The position numbers were made by a program, and so were the translations under genes. 64,000 nt of DNA from Pomphorhynchus laevis (taxonomy: Eukaryota; Acanthocephala; Palaeacanthocephala; Echinorhynchida; Pomphorhynchidae), in NCBI GenBank assembly GCA_012934845.2, contig WNNJ02001862.1, forward strand, positions 1-64,000, written 5' to 3'. Under the pieces are notes generated by a model that saw nothing but the letters and a program-made list of their open reading frames with translations, did not search any database and had not been told where the DNA came from. Of the stretch, positions 13,741-23,479 are shown piece after piece. Position 1 is the first letter of the stretch. Each line of letters starts with the position of its first letter.

Positions 13741-13934
13741 CAGACTGTGTGTAGTTGCTTACAAGCCCACAAAATCGATACTGATTGAGAACAATAGTTA
13801 CTCGTTTAGAATAATTGAACGTGGTCGTTTTTTGTGAATTTTCAGTTTTTTAATTATGCAATTATATCTAATTATAATGATAGATACCATTATAAATGCA
13901 ATTTAGATTTTATTGTATTATTTTGTCATGGTGA
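13741..13934. repeat. 194-bp direct repeat, copy 1 (second copy 16169-16362)
   Basis: Begins CAGACTGTGTGTAGTTGCTT and ends in TTTTGTCATG. The copy at 16169-16362 is almost identical over the whole length. At 16161 the second copy is preceded by ACTACACACAG, making a palindrome with its own CTGTGTGTAGT. The 69-residue plus-strand frame that starts here (13834) is not supported as a gene. Confidence 0.85.
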
Positions 13935-14136
13935 TATACTGAGATCACAAAATATTTCTTTAATATGTAAAAAGCAAGACGAAATTAATGCATTTTCTAT
14001 GATATCATACAATGTTGAACAGCCACAAAGAGCTATGTGCTAATAAATATGTAAATGAATAAATATACAAGGATATGAAAAAATAATTTTGTTTCTATGA
14101 CTAATTTATTGAAATTGATTGCGTAATAAATTGTTT

Positions 14137-14307
14137 AAAAGAGCTCGATGATTATACACTATTTAATTATTTTATCAAATAAGTTATTGGTTAATCAACC
14201 GGTATTCGATTTGGTCATAACTAAAATCATTACAATTATAATATATCTACAAATTGATAATTGCTGTGTATTTTGATGAAACATTAAATTGGCTAATAAA
14301 TATTTAT
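14137..14307. repeat. 170-bp direct repeat, copy 2
   Basis: Second copy of the repeat at 13544-13713, same orientation, about 590 bp downstream. Confidence 0.85.
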
Positions 14308-14309
14308 AT

Positions 14310-16165
14310 ATTATCTCTTATTCAATATTGATTTTCTCATAAATGCATTTAATTAATTTTCTTTTAATATAGTTCATATATTCTAATTATTCACCTTATA
14401 ATTATTTTAAAAGTTTGTTTTTTTCATAAATTTCTCAGATTTATTTTATCTTATTATCTCTAATTCAGTATTGATTTTCTGAAATTAAATATTGAATATA
14501 TCTGAAATTAATCTTTAGTAAAAACAATGTTATATTTACGGATATTAGTAATACGACGGGAATGATATATGATAAAGCAGGGTTAGTCAAACATTGACTT
14601 TTATATTTTGCTTAATGGATAATCTTTAATTGCATGTTTAGTAAAAATAATATGATATATATCAATTCCACAGATCGAGCTCGTAGCGATGGGTTGAGGT
14701 ATTCGAAAAACGACGCGCATTTAATGATGAATGATAATGGCATCTCAAAACAAACTGATTGTAATTAAATTCGTTAATTAATGTGCTTTTCGCTAGTTAT
14801 AACTTTTCAAATCGATAATTTGACATTTGTAGATACCATAATGGGATGATTTTATTAAGTTAGCTTGAATCATATATGACGTTCTTATTTTGTTGTGATT
14901 TTTTGTTCACTTTATCGTTACTGAATATAATGACAAGTGATTTTACATTTCGATTGATGAGTCATAATGAGTCATGATTTGACATATTCCCTATACATAT
15001 CGATTTGTGCTTTTCAAATGCCCAAAATGAAATATAGTAATAGCTTTATTTCTTTATACTCTTGTTACTATGGAAGCGATCCTTATTTAAATATTATAGT
15101 TTTGAAAGAATTATAATTATTCGTTATATTATCTAACGGGTTACCATTAACAACCAGTCAACAATCACACTGCAGATTCCTAAAACCAAATTAATCTTTT
15201 ATCTGTATATAAAGAAAATTTTTTATTGCAAACAAGTTTTTTAATTCAATATCTATTAATATTTAATCCAATAAAGTACGGCTTGTACCGTACTTTATTG
15301 CGTTTACCTTAAGATAAGAATATATTACTATTTAATAATTTATTTTTTAATTAATTATTAATTGTTAATTGTTTATATTAATAAATAACATTAATTAATA
15401 TATTAATAGTTAATTAATAATTTACTTAATTAATAAATTTCTTTTAACTTATTTAAGCATCAATTAAATCAATTACTATGTTTACTTAAAATATTTGCAT
15501 CCATTTGCCAGTCAAAATAAATAATTTCGAGTTTCGTTTAATTATATCGATCTTCTCCAGGAAAATAATATTTCATATTAGATTAAATAAGATTAGATAA
15601 TATATAAATATAATAATATTTCATATTAGATTATATAAAAACATAATATATTATAATCTATAATATATATAAATTATAAATTATAATTTATAATTATAAA
15701 TAATTAATTATTTATAATTATTAATAATAATTTATCGTTATTTATAATTATAAATTATTATAAATTATAATTATTGTATCACAAATTCTTTTAGCATCTT
15801 GACAAATGTATTGTTGAAAAATAAATATTTTATATTTATTTTTCTTTGTTCACAAGTAATCATGTCATCAAAATGATTATGAGATAACTTATTATTACGA
15901 TAAGTATTGCCATATCGCTTTCAACCTTGTCTTCAGCCATTTTTGCAACTAATCGAAATTTATATTTTTTATTAAAAGTGCAGATTCATAAATCTCCATC
16001 TTTAAATTTATGTAATAGTGGAATATTAAAATACTATTTTAAAGCAAATTGATTGAGATCAATAAATTTATTGATTAATTATTTATAATTTATAATTATA
16101 AATAATTAATCATTAAATAATGATTAAAATTCTTCTAAAAAAGAAAGCTTTTAATGTGCAACTAC
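14310..16165. other. AT-rich interval with one strong hairpin
   Basis: No gene recognised. A perfect hairpin lies at 15269-15300: 13-bp arms CAATAAAGTACGG and a 6-nt loop. Runs of simple A/T sequence fill 15340-15780. Confidence 0.55.
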
Positions 16166-16168
16166 ACA

Positions 16169-16362
16169 CAGACTGTGTGTAGTTGCTTACAAGCCCACAA
16201 AATCGATACTGATTGAGAACAATAGTTACTCGTTTAGAATAATTGAACGTGGTCGTTTTTTGTGAATTTTCAGTTTTTTAATTATGCAATTATATCTAAT
16301 TATAATGATAGATACCATTATAAATGCAATTTAGATTTTATTGTATTATTTTGTCATGATGA
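16169..16362. repeat. 194-bp direct repeat, copy 2
   Basis: Second copy of the repeat at 13741-13934, same orientation. Confidence 0.85.
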
Positions 16363-16535
16363 TGGCAGTCAGCTGTCGAAAGATTGACAAATTGTTTATT
16401 AATTATTATTATTTATTGATTATTTATTATGTATAATAAAAATATTATATTTTTATTATGTATAATATGCCTTATATATTATTTAGATGCTTGAACTGGA
16501 TTACGTACAGACTAGTTGCTTATTTACGGTTCTAG

Positions 16536-17892
16536 TTCTCAGAACCCTTTTTGAGCAAAGAAGGGAGTATCGAGCTTTCTTCTGGCTCCTTTCTGGTGTG
16601 TGTTGAGCACCCGGACAGAAAGAATGCTGTACTTAAAATGGTGCAGCGGTAGTAAGCATATATCTCACTTACAATGTAATTTAATCAAAAATTGCTTTTA
16701 GCATAATGCCATTTAGGGTTTAAAATATATATAAATACAATTTTGAATAAATTGTATCAATAGTTATTAAATATTAATATATTAATATATTAATTTTCTT
16801 CTTGAAGAAGCTAAAACTAAAAGTTGAGTTTACTAAAACTTTAGTTTCTTGAAGAGGTTACGATGCCCGACAGATTTGTTATTAATTCTGGAAATTTCTC
16901 ACACATTCCTGAAAGTGAACACTTACGGTTGCATTTATTTTCTAGTTTTTAGTTTAATATCTTGTTCTTTACAAAATACTAAACAAGAGACTGGTGATGA
17001 TTTCCAGTCACGAAAAATTGTGGTTTGCCGTAAGTCTTAAAGTTTATAGTCTTTGTTGTAAGCAATGTTTTGAAATATTCATTCAGCGCCTTTTCCAGTT
17101 GTAAAAAACATATCAGGTGAAACTTAAAATAAAAGTAGATATCAAAATTTATTAAAATTTATTAGATAATATTCCAATGTGCTGAGATTCCCATGGAAAC
17201 TTTTTTCTGAGAAAAATAGTATCTATTGCACAAACATTAGCATTGCTATGTGGGAAACTCATTTCACTCAGTTGCTAGAAGTATTTTACACTCGAATGAG
17301 AAATCTTATTAGCGTTTTCCCGCTTAATTGCAGGGCCCATGGCGGAGTTAACTCGAATGCGAAACATTGAAACAAAAAGGCTTAATAAATTAACTCACAT
17401 TTATTTAATTAATGTCACATCAACAATCGATTCCGTCACATTAACAATAGGATTCCGTCACATCAACAATAGATTAGTCTTTCTCATGCATTGATGCATG
17501 TGCTATAATGGAGGCAGCAAAGTAGCCTCATAAATGCATTTACTATAGGTGACTCATGAGTCGGTTATTGGCATCTACTTATTTTTTAATTAATTTATTA
17601 ATCAGCATTTGGTGATTTTTGATTAATTTATTTATTATTTTTATAAATTTATTTTTTGATTTATTTAGCATTTATTCCAGCAGCATCAGCTATTAGATTA
17701 AATTCATCTGCTGTACCCCAATACAAATACACAGTTTCGAAGTACATATATTCATCAAACGATAATGACAAATTGGTACAATTACCAAACTTTAATCAAT
17801 CAATGGCGAATACAGTTAATTGTAACGATAATCGAATACCACAAGGATGCCTTGAAAAGGCTGCTGCCGCCGTCTTCATTACTAACAATTAC
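16536..17892 (+). CDS. Three exons of an unrecognised host gene
   Basis: Exons: 16536-16651 (acceptor GGTTCTAG, donor GTAAGC), 16953-17029 (acceptor TTTTTAG, donor GTAAGT) and 17669-17892 (acceptor ATTTATTTAG, donor GTATGA). The phases agree at both junctions: TA+T, then C+CA. Exon 1 reads EPFLSKEGSIELSSG and VEHPDRKNAVLKMVQR. Exon 2 reads QETGDDFQSRKIVVC. Exon 3 reads SAVPQYKYTVSKYIY and ends near RIPQGCLEKAAAAVF. Total 139 codons, open at both ends. I do not recognise the family; exon 3 has several Asn/Ser-rich stretches and a short alanine run. Codon composition and GC are clearly above the flanks, as expected of coding DNA. Other exons probably lie upstream and downstream. Alternative acceptors a few bases away are possible in exons 2 and 3. 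Confidence 0.55.
17411..17531. repeat. 20-bp tandem triplet plus a 56-bp dispersed repeat
   Basis: ATTCCGTCACATCAACAATA-type units occur three times at about 17411-17475. They are followed by AGTCTTTCTCATGCATTGAT and onward (17476-17531), which recurs almost unchanged at 27297-27352. One more unit of the triplet lies near 23440. This places the same repeat next to the intron of the 16.5-kb gene and next to the 27.4-kb exon. Confidence 0.75.
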
Positions 17893-18004
17893 GTATGATT
17901 ATGCGTTAAATTTTAATATTGTAAATCATATGTACATAATATTTTAATGTTAAATATAACAATTAAATATATTTAATACAGCAATATTTAATACAAAACA
18001 TCAA

Positions 18005-18205
18005 TCATCTAATATAATAGATGAAGCGACGCCTTGCCTTTTGAATAATGCGTTCATGCCCTGCATTTCTTCGGGCTCCAAGCTCAAGTCGATCAAATCC
18101 GGCTTAAACAGACATTCTTGACTTTGATGTTTTTTAACTATTAACACTTCTTTTCAAACGAGCCCATTTGAGGGAACCCATAGACCTTATAAATTTATGT
18201 ATTAT
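18005..18205 (+). mobile_element. 3' end fragment of unclassified reverse-transcriptase element
   Basis: Closely similar to 32402-32585. Read on the plus strand the start encodes MKRRLAF and IMRSCPAC, matching RLAFSIMRSCFACPRAP at the end of the 32-kb copy, the C-terminal tail of that element. It is a decayed fragment with no useful frame of its own. From 18210 to 18630 nothing firm is seen. Confidence 0.55.
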
Positions 18206-18635
18206 ATAATAGTACATCACCAAGTACGGGCAGGGGATTACTTATTTATAGTGATCTGATAAGAAAATTGCGTTCCAAAATAAACATCGTTATGGCCAAG
18301 TGTGCATCAATGTGCATCCGGGTTGCAAGATCAACGAGCGGACACCCTACTAGCGCTGGTACTATACAAACGGCGTACACTGAGTTCAATTAATAATTAA
18401 TTGAAACTTATCAAAGTCAAATTTTGGTGATATTGCCTATTTTTCTTTTTCTGCAAATAAAATGCTTTCTCATAAGAAAATTATTTAATCTATATTTATT
18501 TTGAGTTTCAGATTTCAGTTCCGTGCGCTTCGCTCGCGGAAAATCTTGTCCATCAAGTTTAATATTATTAATATTTCAGTATATATTAATTTTTTATATA
18601 TTAATATCATTAATATATCACGTTAAAAAATTGTC

Positions 18636-19150
18636 TTGGTAAATATAACATACAATTTATCCGAATGTTCAAAATATCAATTTGAAAGAACAACAAATAT
18701 ATTCGTCCAAAAGTTATTTGCTGTATTGCTCTCTCTAAAAATATATAATAGATAGGTAGTATGAGTTATTATGTATTATGAGTGTTATTTATATGAGTAT
18801 TAAAACGGGCCCCGCGTGGCTGAATGATATAGACGTGTGCATTGCAAACTCAATGTACCGGAATAGCCGACGATCAAGTAACTGCAGCTGCGATTTTGTG
18901 TTGAAAATTGCTGTTCACTTATGTTTTCAAATATCGAAGTATCCATCACACTTCCCTTCAAGCTATTGAATCGCTATGAGATTACAGATAATTTATTGAT
19001 GAAAAAATTGGTAAACATAACATACAATTTATTTGATTGTTCAAAATATCAATTTGAAAGAACAACTGGCAAATATATTCGTCCAAAAGTTATTTGCTGT
19101 ATTGCTCTCTCTCTAAAAATATATAATAAATATGTAGTATGAGTTATTAT
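18636..19150 (+). repeat. Tandem duplication X-Y-X' interrupted by LINE
   Basis: Segment X (18636-18762) recurs as X' (19008-19150). Segment Y (18763-19003) recurs as Y' at 22993-23233, on the far side of the LINE. The order is X Y X' LINE Y'. Without the LINE this is a two-copy tandem array with a unit of about 370 bp. Y and Y' differ at a single site over 241 bp, whereas X and X' differ at about eight places including two short indels. Confidence 0.85.
18921..19142 (+). CDS. Possible exon of polyprenyl diphosphate synthase (PDSS1/COQ1-like)
   Basis: An open frame crosses the Y/X' junction and contains TLPFKLLNRYEITDNLL, then SKYQFERTTGKYIRPKV. This resembles the N-terminal part of trans-prenyltransferases of the decaprenyl/solanesyl type, which make the ubiquinone side chain in mitochondria: a PF-x-L segment followed by S-x-Y-x-F ... 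GK-x-x-RP. The GKYIRP motif is whole only in X'; the corresponding X copy (18636 on) lacks four bases and is out of frame. The exon limits are uncertain; a GT lies right after 19130, and the LINE begins at 19151. The catalytic DDxxD exons were not found in the window. It may be an exon of a living gene or a duplicated remnant. Confidence 0.38.
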   Translation: MFSNIEVSITLPFKLLNRYEITDNLLMKKLVNITYNLFDCSKYQFERTTGKYIRPKVICCIALSLKIYNKYVV

Positions 19151-19275
19151 ATAAGTAAGTAAGGGTTTTATTAATAACTATATAACTGATAAAAACTTAA
19201 GAAACAAAAACATGCAAAAGACAACTTAAAATAGAAACTGTTCACGACGTGTATTTTGAAATCTTCAACTTATAT

Positions 19276-20790
19276 TCACGGCCTCAGGTCCAGAGGGATC
19301 TGAGCCCCTCGGCCGCACCAGCGCGCCGCCCTCTGACTGAACCATTCGGGGTCTCTCACACACCTAAGAGTCCAGTCAAGGCGGACTATGGTTGGTAATC
19401 TCGAGATGAGGAGCTTGAGAAACCTTAGTCTTTGTTCTGGGGGACGTCCTCGTGAGAAGAAGACTAATCCCGAGATAGCCCAAGTACCCCCGAGGCGCAC
19501 TTGGATTATCCCATTCAATGACAGACGCTGGGCCCGTTTCAGAGCCCACCTAGCTTTCTTCAGGATACGTTTAAGTCTATCCAGGTCAGCTTTCGCCGAC
19601 CAATTCACCGTAACGGTGAACCCCAGATATTTTACTCGACTCGTGAAGATGGGGAGTGGTTGATGCTGCAAAATGGAGGAGAGTGTAGAGAGTGCTAGTC
19701 TCTTAAGTTTCTTTTTGGTGGCAGGAACGCCATTAAAGACAACCACCTGTGATTTAGACGAGTTTAAAATAAGATTGGATGGGGCAACTGATCTTTTAAT
19801 CTTAAAAAGAAACGGCTGATGTCAGAGATTACATCTTTGCACCTGCGTCCAGAGAACAAGGCTGTGGTATCATCAGCATATACCACTAGATGTTGATCAC
19901 GTTTAAAATTCTTGAATAATACAATGGATGCAGCAAGATATAAGATAGGAGAAAGTGGGGATCCTTGAGGTACACCTGTAATAGGGTAGAACTGACGCGC
20001 ATCAGGGTCGTCTTCATAGTAGAACCGCTTGGTGTACAACAATATCTCCACCCTGTTAACAATTCTCGCAGGCAACCCGAGGGACCTGAGAGAGGAGATA
20101 ACGAAGGGAATGGAGATCCGGTCAAATGCAGCTGAAAAATCAAGAAAAACAGCCACAGCAAGCTGATGACTATTATCATGACAAAACTGATGCACTTCAC
20201 CAATTGCTGAATGGACCGAGCGCCCTTTGACAAACCCATGAAAACTCGTGGGATCAAATTACGCCTACATAAATGAACGCGGATTCTACGCGCAAGCGCT
20301 TTCTCGTAGATGGATATGAGGGCGTTTTGAATCGAGATGGGCCGCAGATCTTTAGGACAAGTGATTAATCTCTTTTTAGGTAAAAAAACTCGACGGCTGA
20401 TGTTGATTTCCGCTATGTCAGACGGGGAGGCTAATAGCATTGTGATGGCGACCTCCTTTCTCTGACTGTATGTCAAAAGCTGACAGACACGAGTGGTGAG
20501 TGGCGCGTGGGATTTGGAGGTGCCTGGGAGTGGTCCCATGAGTTAAGGATATATGTGACAGATAAGTCCCTACTCCTGAAGTCACACCAAGGCGGGATTG
20601 GTTGGGGAGATTGATTGGCTCCATAATTATGTAAGGAAAGTGACTCCACTAAAACTTTGTCAAGGCCTATGCTACAAATCCAAACCAAGGCTCTATCCTT
20701 CCAGCAAACAAACTTCTCCATCTTGAATATCTTCGAGAAGGAAGCCTGATAAGGGTTTAGGTGAGCAATGCTTGCCCTATCCCTGCTCAG
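19276..20790 (-). pseudogene. LINE copy 1 ORF2: reverse transcriptase part
   Basis: Read on the minus strand from about 20790 down, this region encodes a LINE reverse transcriptase. Motif A is seen as VFLDFSAAFDRI, motif B as GVPQGSPLSPILYLAA and the catalytic motif C as VVYADDTTALFSG. A C-terminal segment (19276-19746) reads KYLGFTVTVNWSAKADL and continues for about 150 residues. The three aspartates of the active site are present. The frame shifts between 20540, 20195 and 19746, so it is not translatable as one protein. It belongs to the Jockey/R1/I group by motif style; the exact clade needs a tree. Confidence 0.88.
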
Positions 20791-21161
20791 CTGCAGCCTA
20801 TATCTAGAGCTCCAATATTCATTCGAGAGGATATGTCTGGCGGACCAGAGAGATTGGGAAGGTGTAACATGTTAGCTAGGACCTTGAGCTTTGTTGGAGT
20901 AGGATTGTATATTCGACCTTTATAGGTAGCCGAAAGGATCGCGATAGCTTGCGATGAGAGGTAGGAATTAAATTCGGTCAAACTCTCAATTCCAATTCTG
21001 GGGAAGAGTTGGATAGCTGCCTGAAAGAAGCCTACTCTAATAGGGTCAAAGTGAAACCTTCTTCCAAGCAACGTATCGTCATCTAGCCGCCAGCGAATTA
21101 GGTCATGAGAGGTGGTCTGTTGTTGACGCGACTGCTCGGTGCAAATGGTTTCAACAACCAC
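20787..21161 (-). pseudogene. LINE copy 1 ORF2: linker between endonuclease and reverse transcriptase
   Basis: The 124-residue segment TICTEQSRQQQTTSHDLIRW to about KLKVLANMLHLPNLSG is shared with copies 2 and 3 (25187-25468 and 38770-39060). It joins the endonuclease to the fingers of the reverse transcriptase. It overlaps the endonuclease frame by 64 bp in a different frame. Confidence 0.8.
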
Positions 21162-21730
21162 ATCTTATGTAGCAGTAATATGCCGAGGAGAGAATTTGTT
21201 GTAGAGCAACGAAAGGTTGGGGAAGGTAGTTTATGAATAAGATGGTTGATCCTTTCTCTGCGGAGTGCTGCATTAATCCAACGACCAGTTCTGTCGTTGA
21301 AGTCACCAAGTAACGTGTCATAACCGCTCCCCAATATTTGATCCAGGAGGTCACGGTTCTTGTGAATTTCTCCTGGCCGAATATAGACATTGACTATGCT
21401 TATACACTTACCGTTCTTACAAAGTGATATAGCTAAACAAGATAGGGCTGGACAAGAGTAGTTTAATAGGAGGGATGATCTTAAGGAGCTTTTTACTAGG
21501 GTTAAAAGACCTTGAGATGAAGTGGAGTGAGGGGGTGTTATGTAAGGAGTAAAGTGGGTGTATATGTGCTTAGGGATAAATCGAGTAATATCCTGGGGGA
21601 TACGGATAGACCGCGTCTCCTGAAGGACTATAACATCTGCATCTCTACCAGATAGAAGGCTAAGGGCGGAAGCACCTCCCGAATTCCACTGAAGGATATT
21701 CAGTGAAAAAGGTCCTTGATTACTTCCCAT
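21098..21730 (-). pseudogene. LINE copy 1 ORF2: APE-type endonuclease
   Basis: Starts MGSNQGPFSLNILQWNSGGA and contains VIVLQETRSI, NVYIRPGEIHKN and LLGDFNDRTGRW, the metal- and catalysis-associated blocks of apurinic-endonuclease-like LINE nucleases that nick the target site. The ATG at 21728-21730 lies just downstream of the ORF1 stop near 21765, as usual for ORF2 of Jockey-type elements. It leaves frame near 21150. Confidence 0.88.
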
Positions 21731-21764
21731 TGCGTAAGTGTTACCGAAGTGGGACGCCCTCCAC

Positions 21765-22970
21765 CTAGTCGCAACTAGAGGCGGAAAAGTCGCCTTTACC
21801 GCTTCCCATCACGACAAATGGAGTCGCTTGCCCACGGGCGATATCTTCATTTCCCTCGTTAGCCATAGCCCAAATCGAATCCTTCCGAGCAAGCTTCAGA
21901 GCGGCTATGCTTAGCGCTGACCCGTTTCGTTTCTTAGATTTTGGTGGCTTCTTAATATTGTTGGTCTTCCCAGAAGGAGGAGAACGGAAGGATTCCGCTA
22001 ATTGACCAACCAATTTTCGGACCAATTTTTCAAGTTGAATCATTGATGCCTGATGCTGCATTTCAATAAGTTTAAGAATTTCTGTGTCCGGCATCCTGTC
22101 GTCATTCTTGTTAGACGAGACAGCTTCCACGAAGCTAGTCGGTTTTGCTGTTGCACCCCTGTGTCTCTTTTGGTACGCCTTAAAGATTTTACATTTTTTG
22201 ACCATGCGGGGTGCTCACCACCGCAGTTTGCGCAAAATGGCTTACTTTCGCACTTCTCAGGATGTATAGCAGTTGTATCACACACGCCGCACTTATGTGG
22301 TAAAGAACATCCAGTGGACCAATGCCCCCACTGATGACAATTGTTGCAGTGAGGGTACGTTAGTGAGTCGGTTTCGATTATTGAAAATCTCAAATTATAC
22401 CCCATAAAAGGATTGCATGTTGAAATCGATAGTTTTAGGGCTTCATCAACCGGGGCATTGCAGAACGCCACGGGAATGGGGAAGCCTTTAATCCCTTTTA
22501 TAAAGCGCACGTTAGAGATTTTGTAATCAGTTTCTAGGGCTGATATATCTTCTTCTGAAATGTATGTGGGCATATTATTTATCTTTATTGTTGCCAGGAT
22601 TGGTTTGGAAGCAATTATACCTTGTTCCGAATGCTTTTTTTTAAAGTAGTCTACGTACGACATTGCGAGATCAGGAGTGCAGAATGAGATTTTAATCTCA
22701 GATTCATAATATTTAATCGCATTGAACAATATCCTTTTTTTTAAATCGATGAGCAAAGCCTCTTATAAAAACATTGAACATGTTCTGCCTTTCCAGAGGC
22801 ACCAAAAGTCTGATAATCACCAGGTTGGATAATTTTGGTACCGGAGGAAGTTCACCCTCCGGAATATATTCAAGAGAACCTAAATCTCCACTTACCTCGT
22901 TTATTGCATTAGCAGGAAAATTAGTTTTCATTGAGTTCTTTGAACGCTCCGACATGCTAAATTTACTCAT
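21765..22970 (-). pseudogene. LINE copy 1 ORF1: gag-like protein with zinc knuckles
   Basis: About 400 codons on the minus strand. The N-terminal part begins MSKFSMSERSKNSMKTN. The middle resembles the PRE_C2HC domain found before zinc knuckles in Jockey-type ORF1 (PTYISEEDISALETDY, PFMGYNLRFSIIE). CCHC-type knuckles follow (CNNCHQWGHWSTGC, CGVC, CANCGGEHPAWS), which in the family bind the element RNA. The C-terminal part (21765-22205) is basic (KPPKSKKRNGS) and is read in another frame. At least two frame changes are seen. Confidence 0.82.
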
Positions 22971-22992
22971 TTTTCATGACTGAAAATTTTGT

Positions 22993-23233
22993 GAGTTATT
23001 ATGTATTATGAGTGTTATTTATATGAGTATTAAAACGGGCCCCGCGTGGCTGAATGATATAGACGTGTGCATTGCAAACTCAATGTACCGGAATAGCCGA
23101 CGATCAAGTAACTGCAGCTGCGATTTTGTGTTGAAAATTGCTGTTCACTTATGTTTTCAAATATCGAAGTCTCCATCACACTTCCCTTCAAGCTATTGAA
23201 TCGCTATGAGATTACAGATAATTTATTGATGAA
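22993..23233 (+). repeat. Segment Y', second copy of the 241-bp repeat
   Basis: Matches 18763-19003 with one difference (A/C near 18947/23177) and no indel. It carries the same 63-codon plus-strand frame and the same alternative frame starting LPFKLLNRYEITDNLL, but here the latter is cut off right after the repeat. Confidence 0.9.
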
Positions 23234-23435
23234 GCGATAAACCTACAGAAATATGAGGTTATAATGCAAAGTTTGAAAGAACAGATTCTTAGCAAAAATA
23301 AATTATAAACAATATCTTTTTATGAAATATTACAAGAGCTGGTGGCATTTTGGAAGACGGGAAGTTACCAGCAAAAACGCTCACTGAAGAATACTAACTG
23401 GACGGTAGAAGCCTGATATAAATTATACATGCTAA
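23234..23435 (+). other. Coding-like segment of unknown origin
   Basis: Directly after Y', one frame reads DEAINLQKYEVIMQSLKEQ and ends in a stop at about 23307. Another reads YEILQELVAFWKTGSYQQK up to about 23425. Both have balanced composition and higher GC than the flanks. The first has the look of a helical C-terminal tail. No splice site fits cleanly, so it may be a decayed exon linked to the duplicated prenyltransferase-like piece, or something unrelated. Confidence 0.3.
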
Positions 23436-23479
23436 ATATCCCGTCACATCAACAATAGATTTCCCAGCTATACTAATAA

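Larger units (their letters stand above)
19151..22992 (-). mobile_element. Jockey/R1-like LINE, nearly full length (copy 1)
   Basis: 3.84-kb non-LTR retrotransposon on the minus strand. It has a gag-like ORF1 with zinc knuckles, an APE-type endonuclease and a reverse transcriptase, and a short 3' tail of ACTTACTTAT type at 19151-19163. It is flanked by a 10-bp target duplication GAGTTATTAT (19141-19150 and 22993-23002). The element sits exactly at the X'/Y' boundary of a tandem duplication. At least four frame changes are needed to read ORF2 through, so the copy is inactive. Copies 2 and 3 lie at 23480-27190 and 37030-43700. Confidence 0.9.

Noticed and set aside
16500-16640. Structured small RNA (spliceosomal or spliced-leader type)
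   Set aside because: The stems exist, but the region reads better as an exon with acceptor and donor in phase with the next exon; no Sm site or known leader sequence.
18286-18400. Short frames with VCINVHPGCKINERTP, thought of as a C1 domain
   Set aside because: Only one His/Cys spacing fits; the rest of the C1 pattern is absent and several frames are open.
22053-22334. Plus-strand frames over LINE copy 1 (93 and 61 codons)
   Set aside because: Antisense shadows of the zinc-knuckle region of ORF1.
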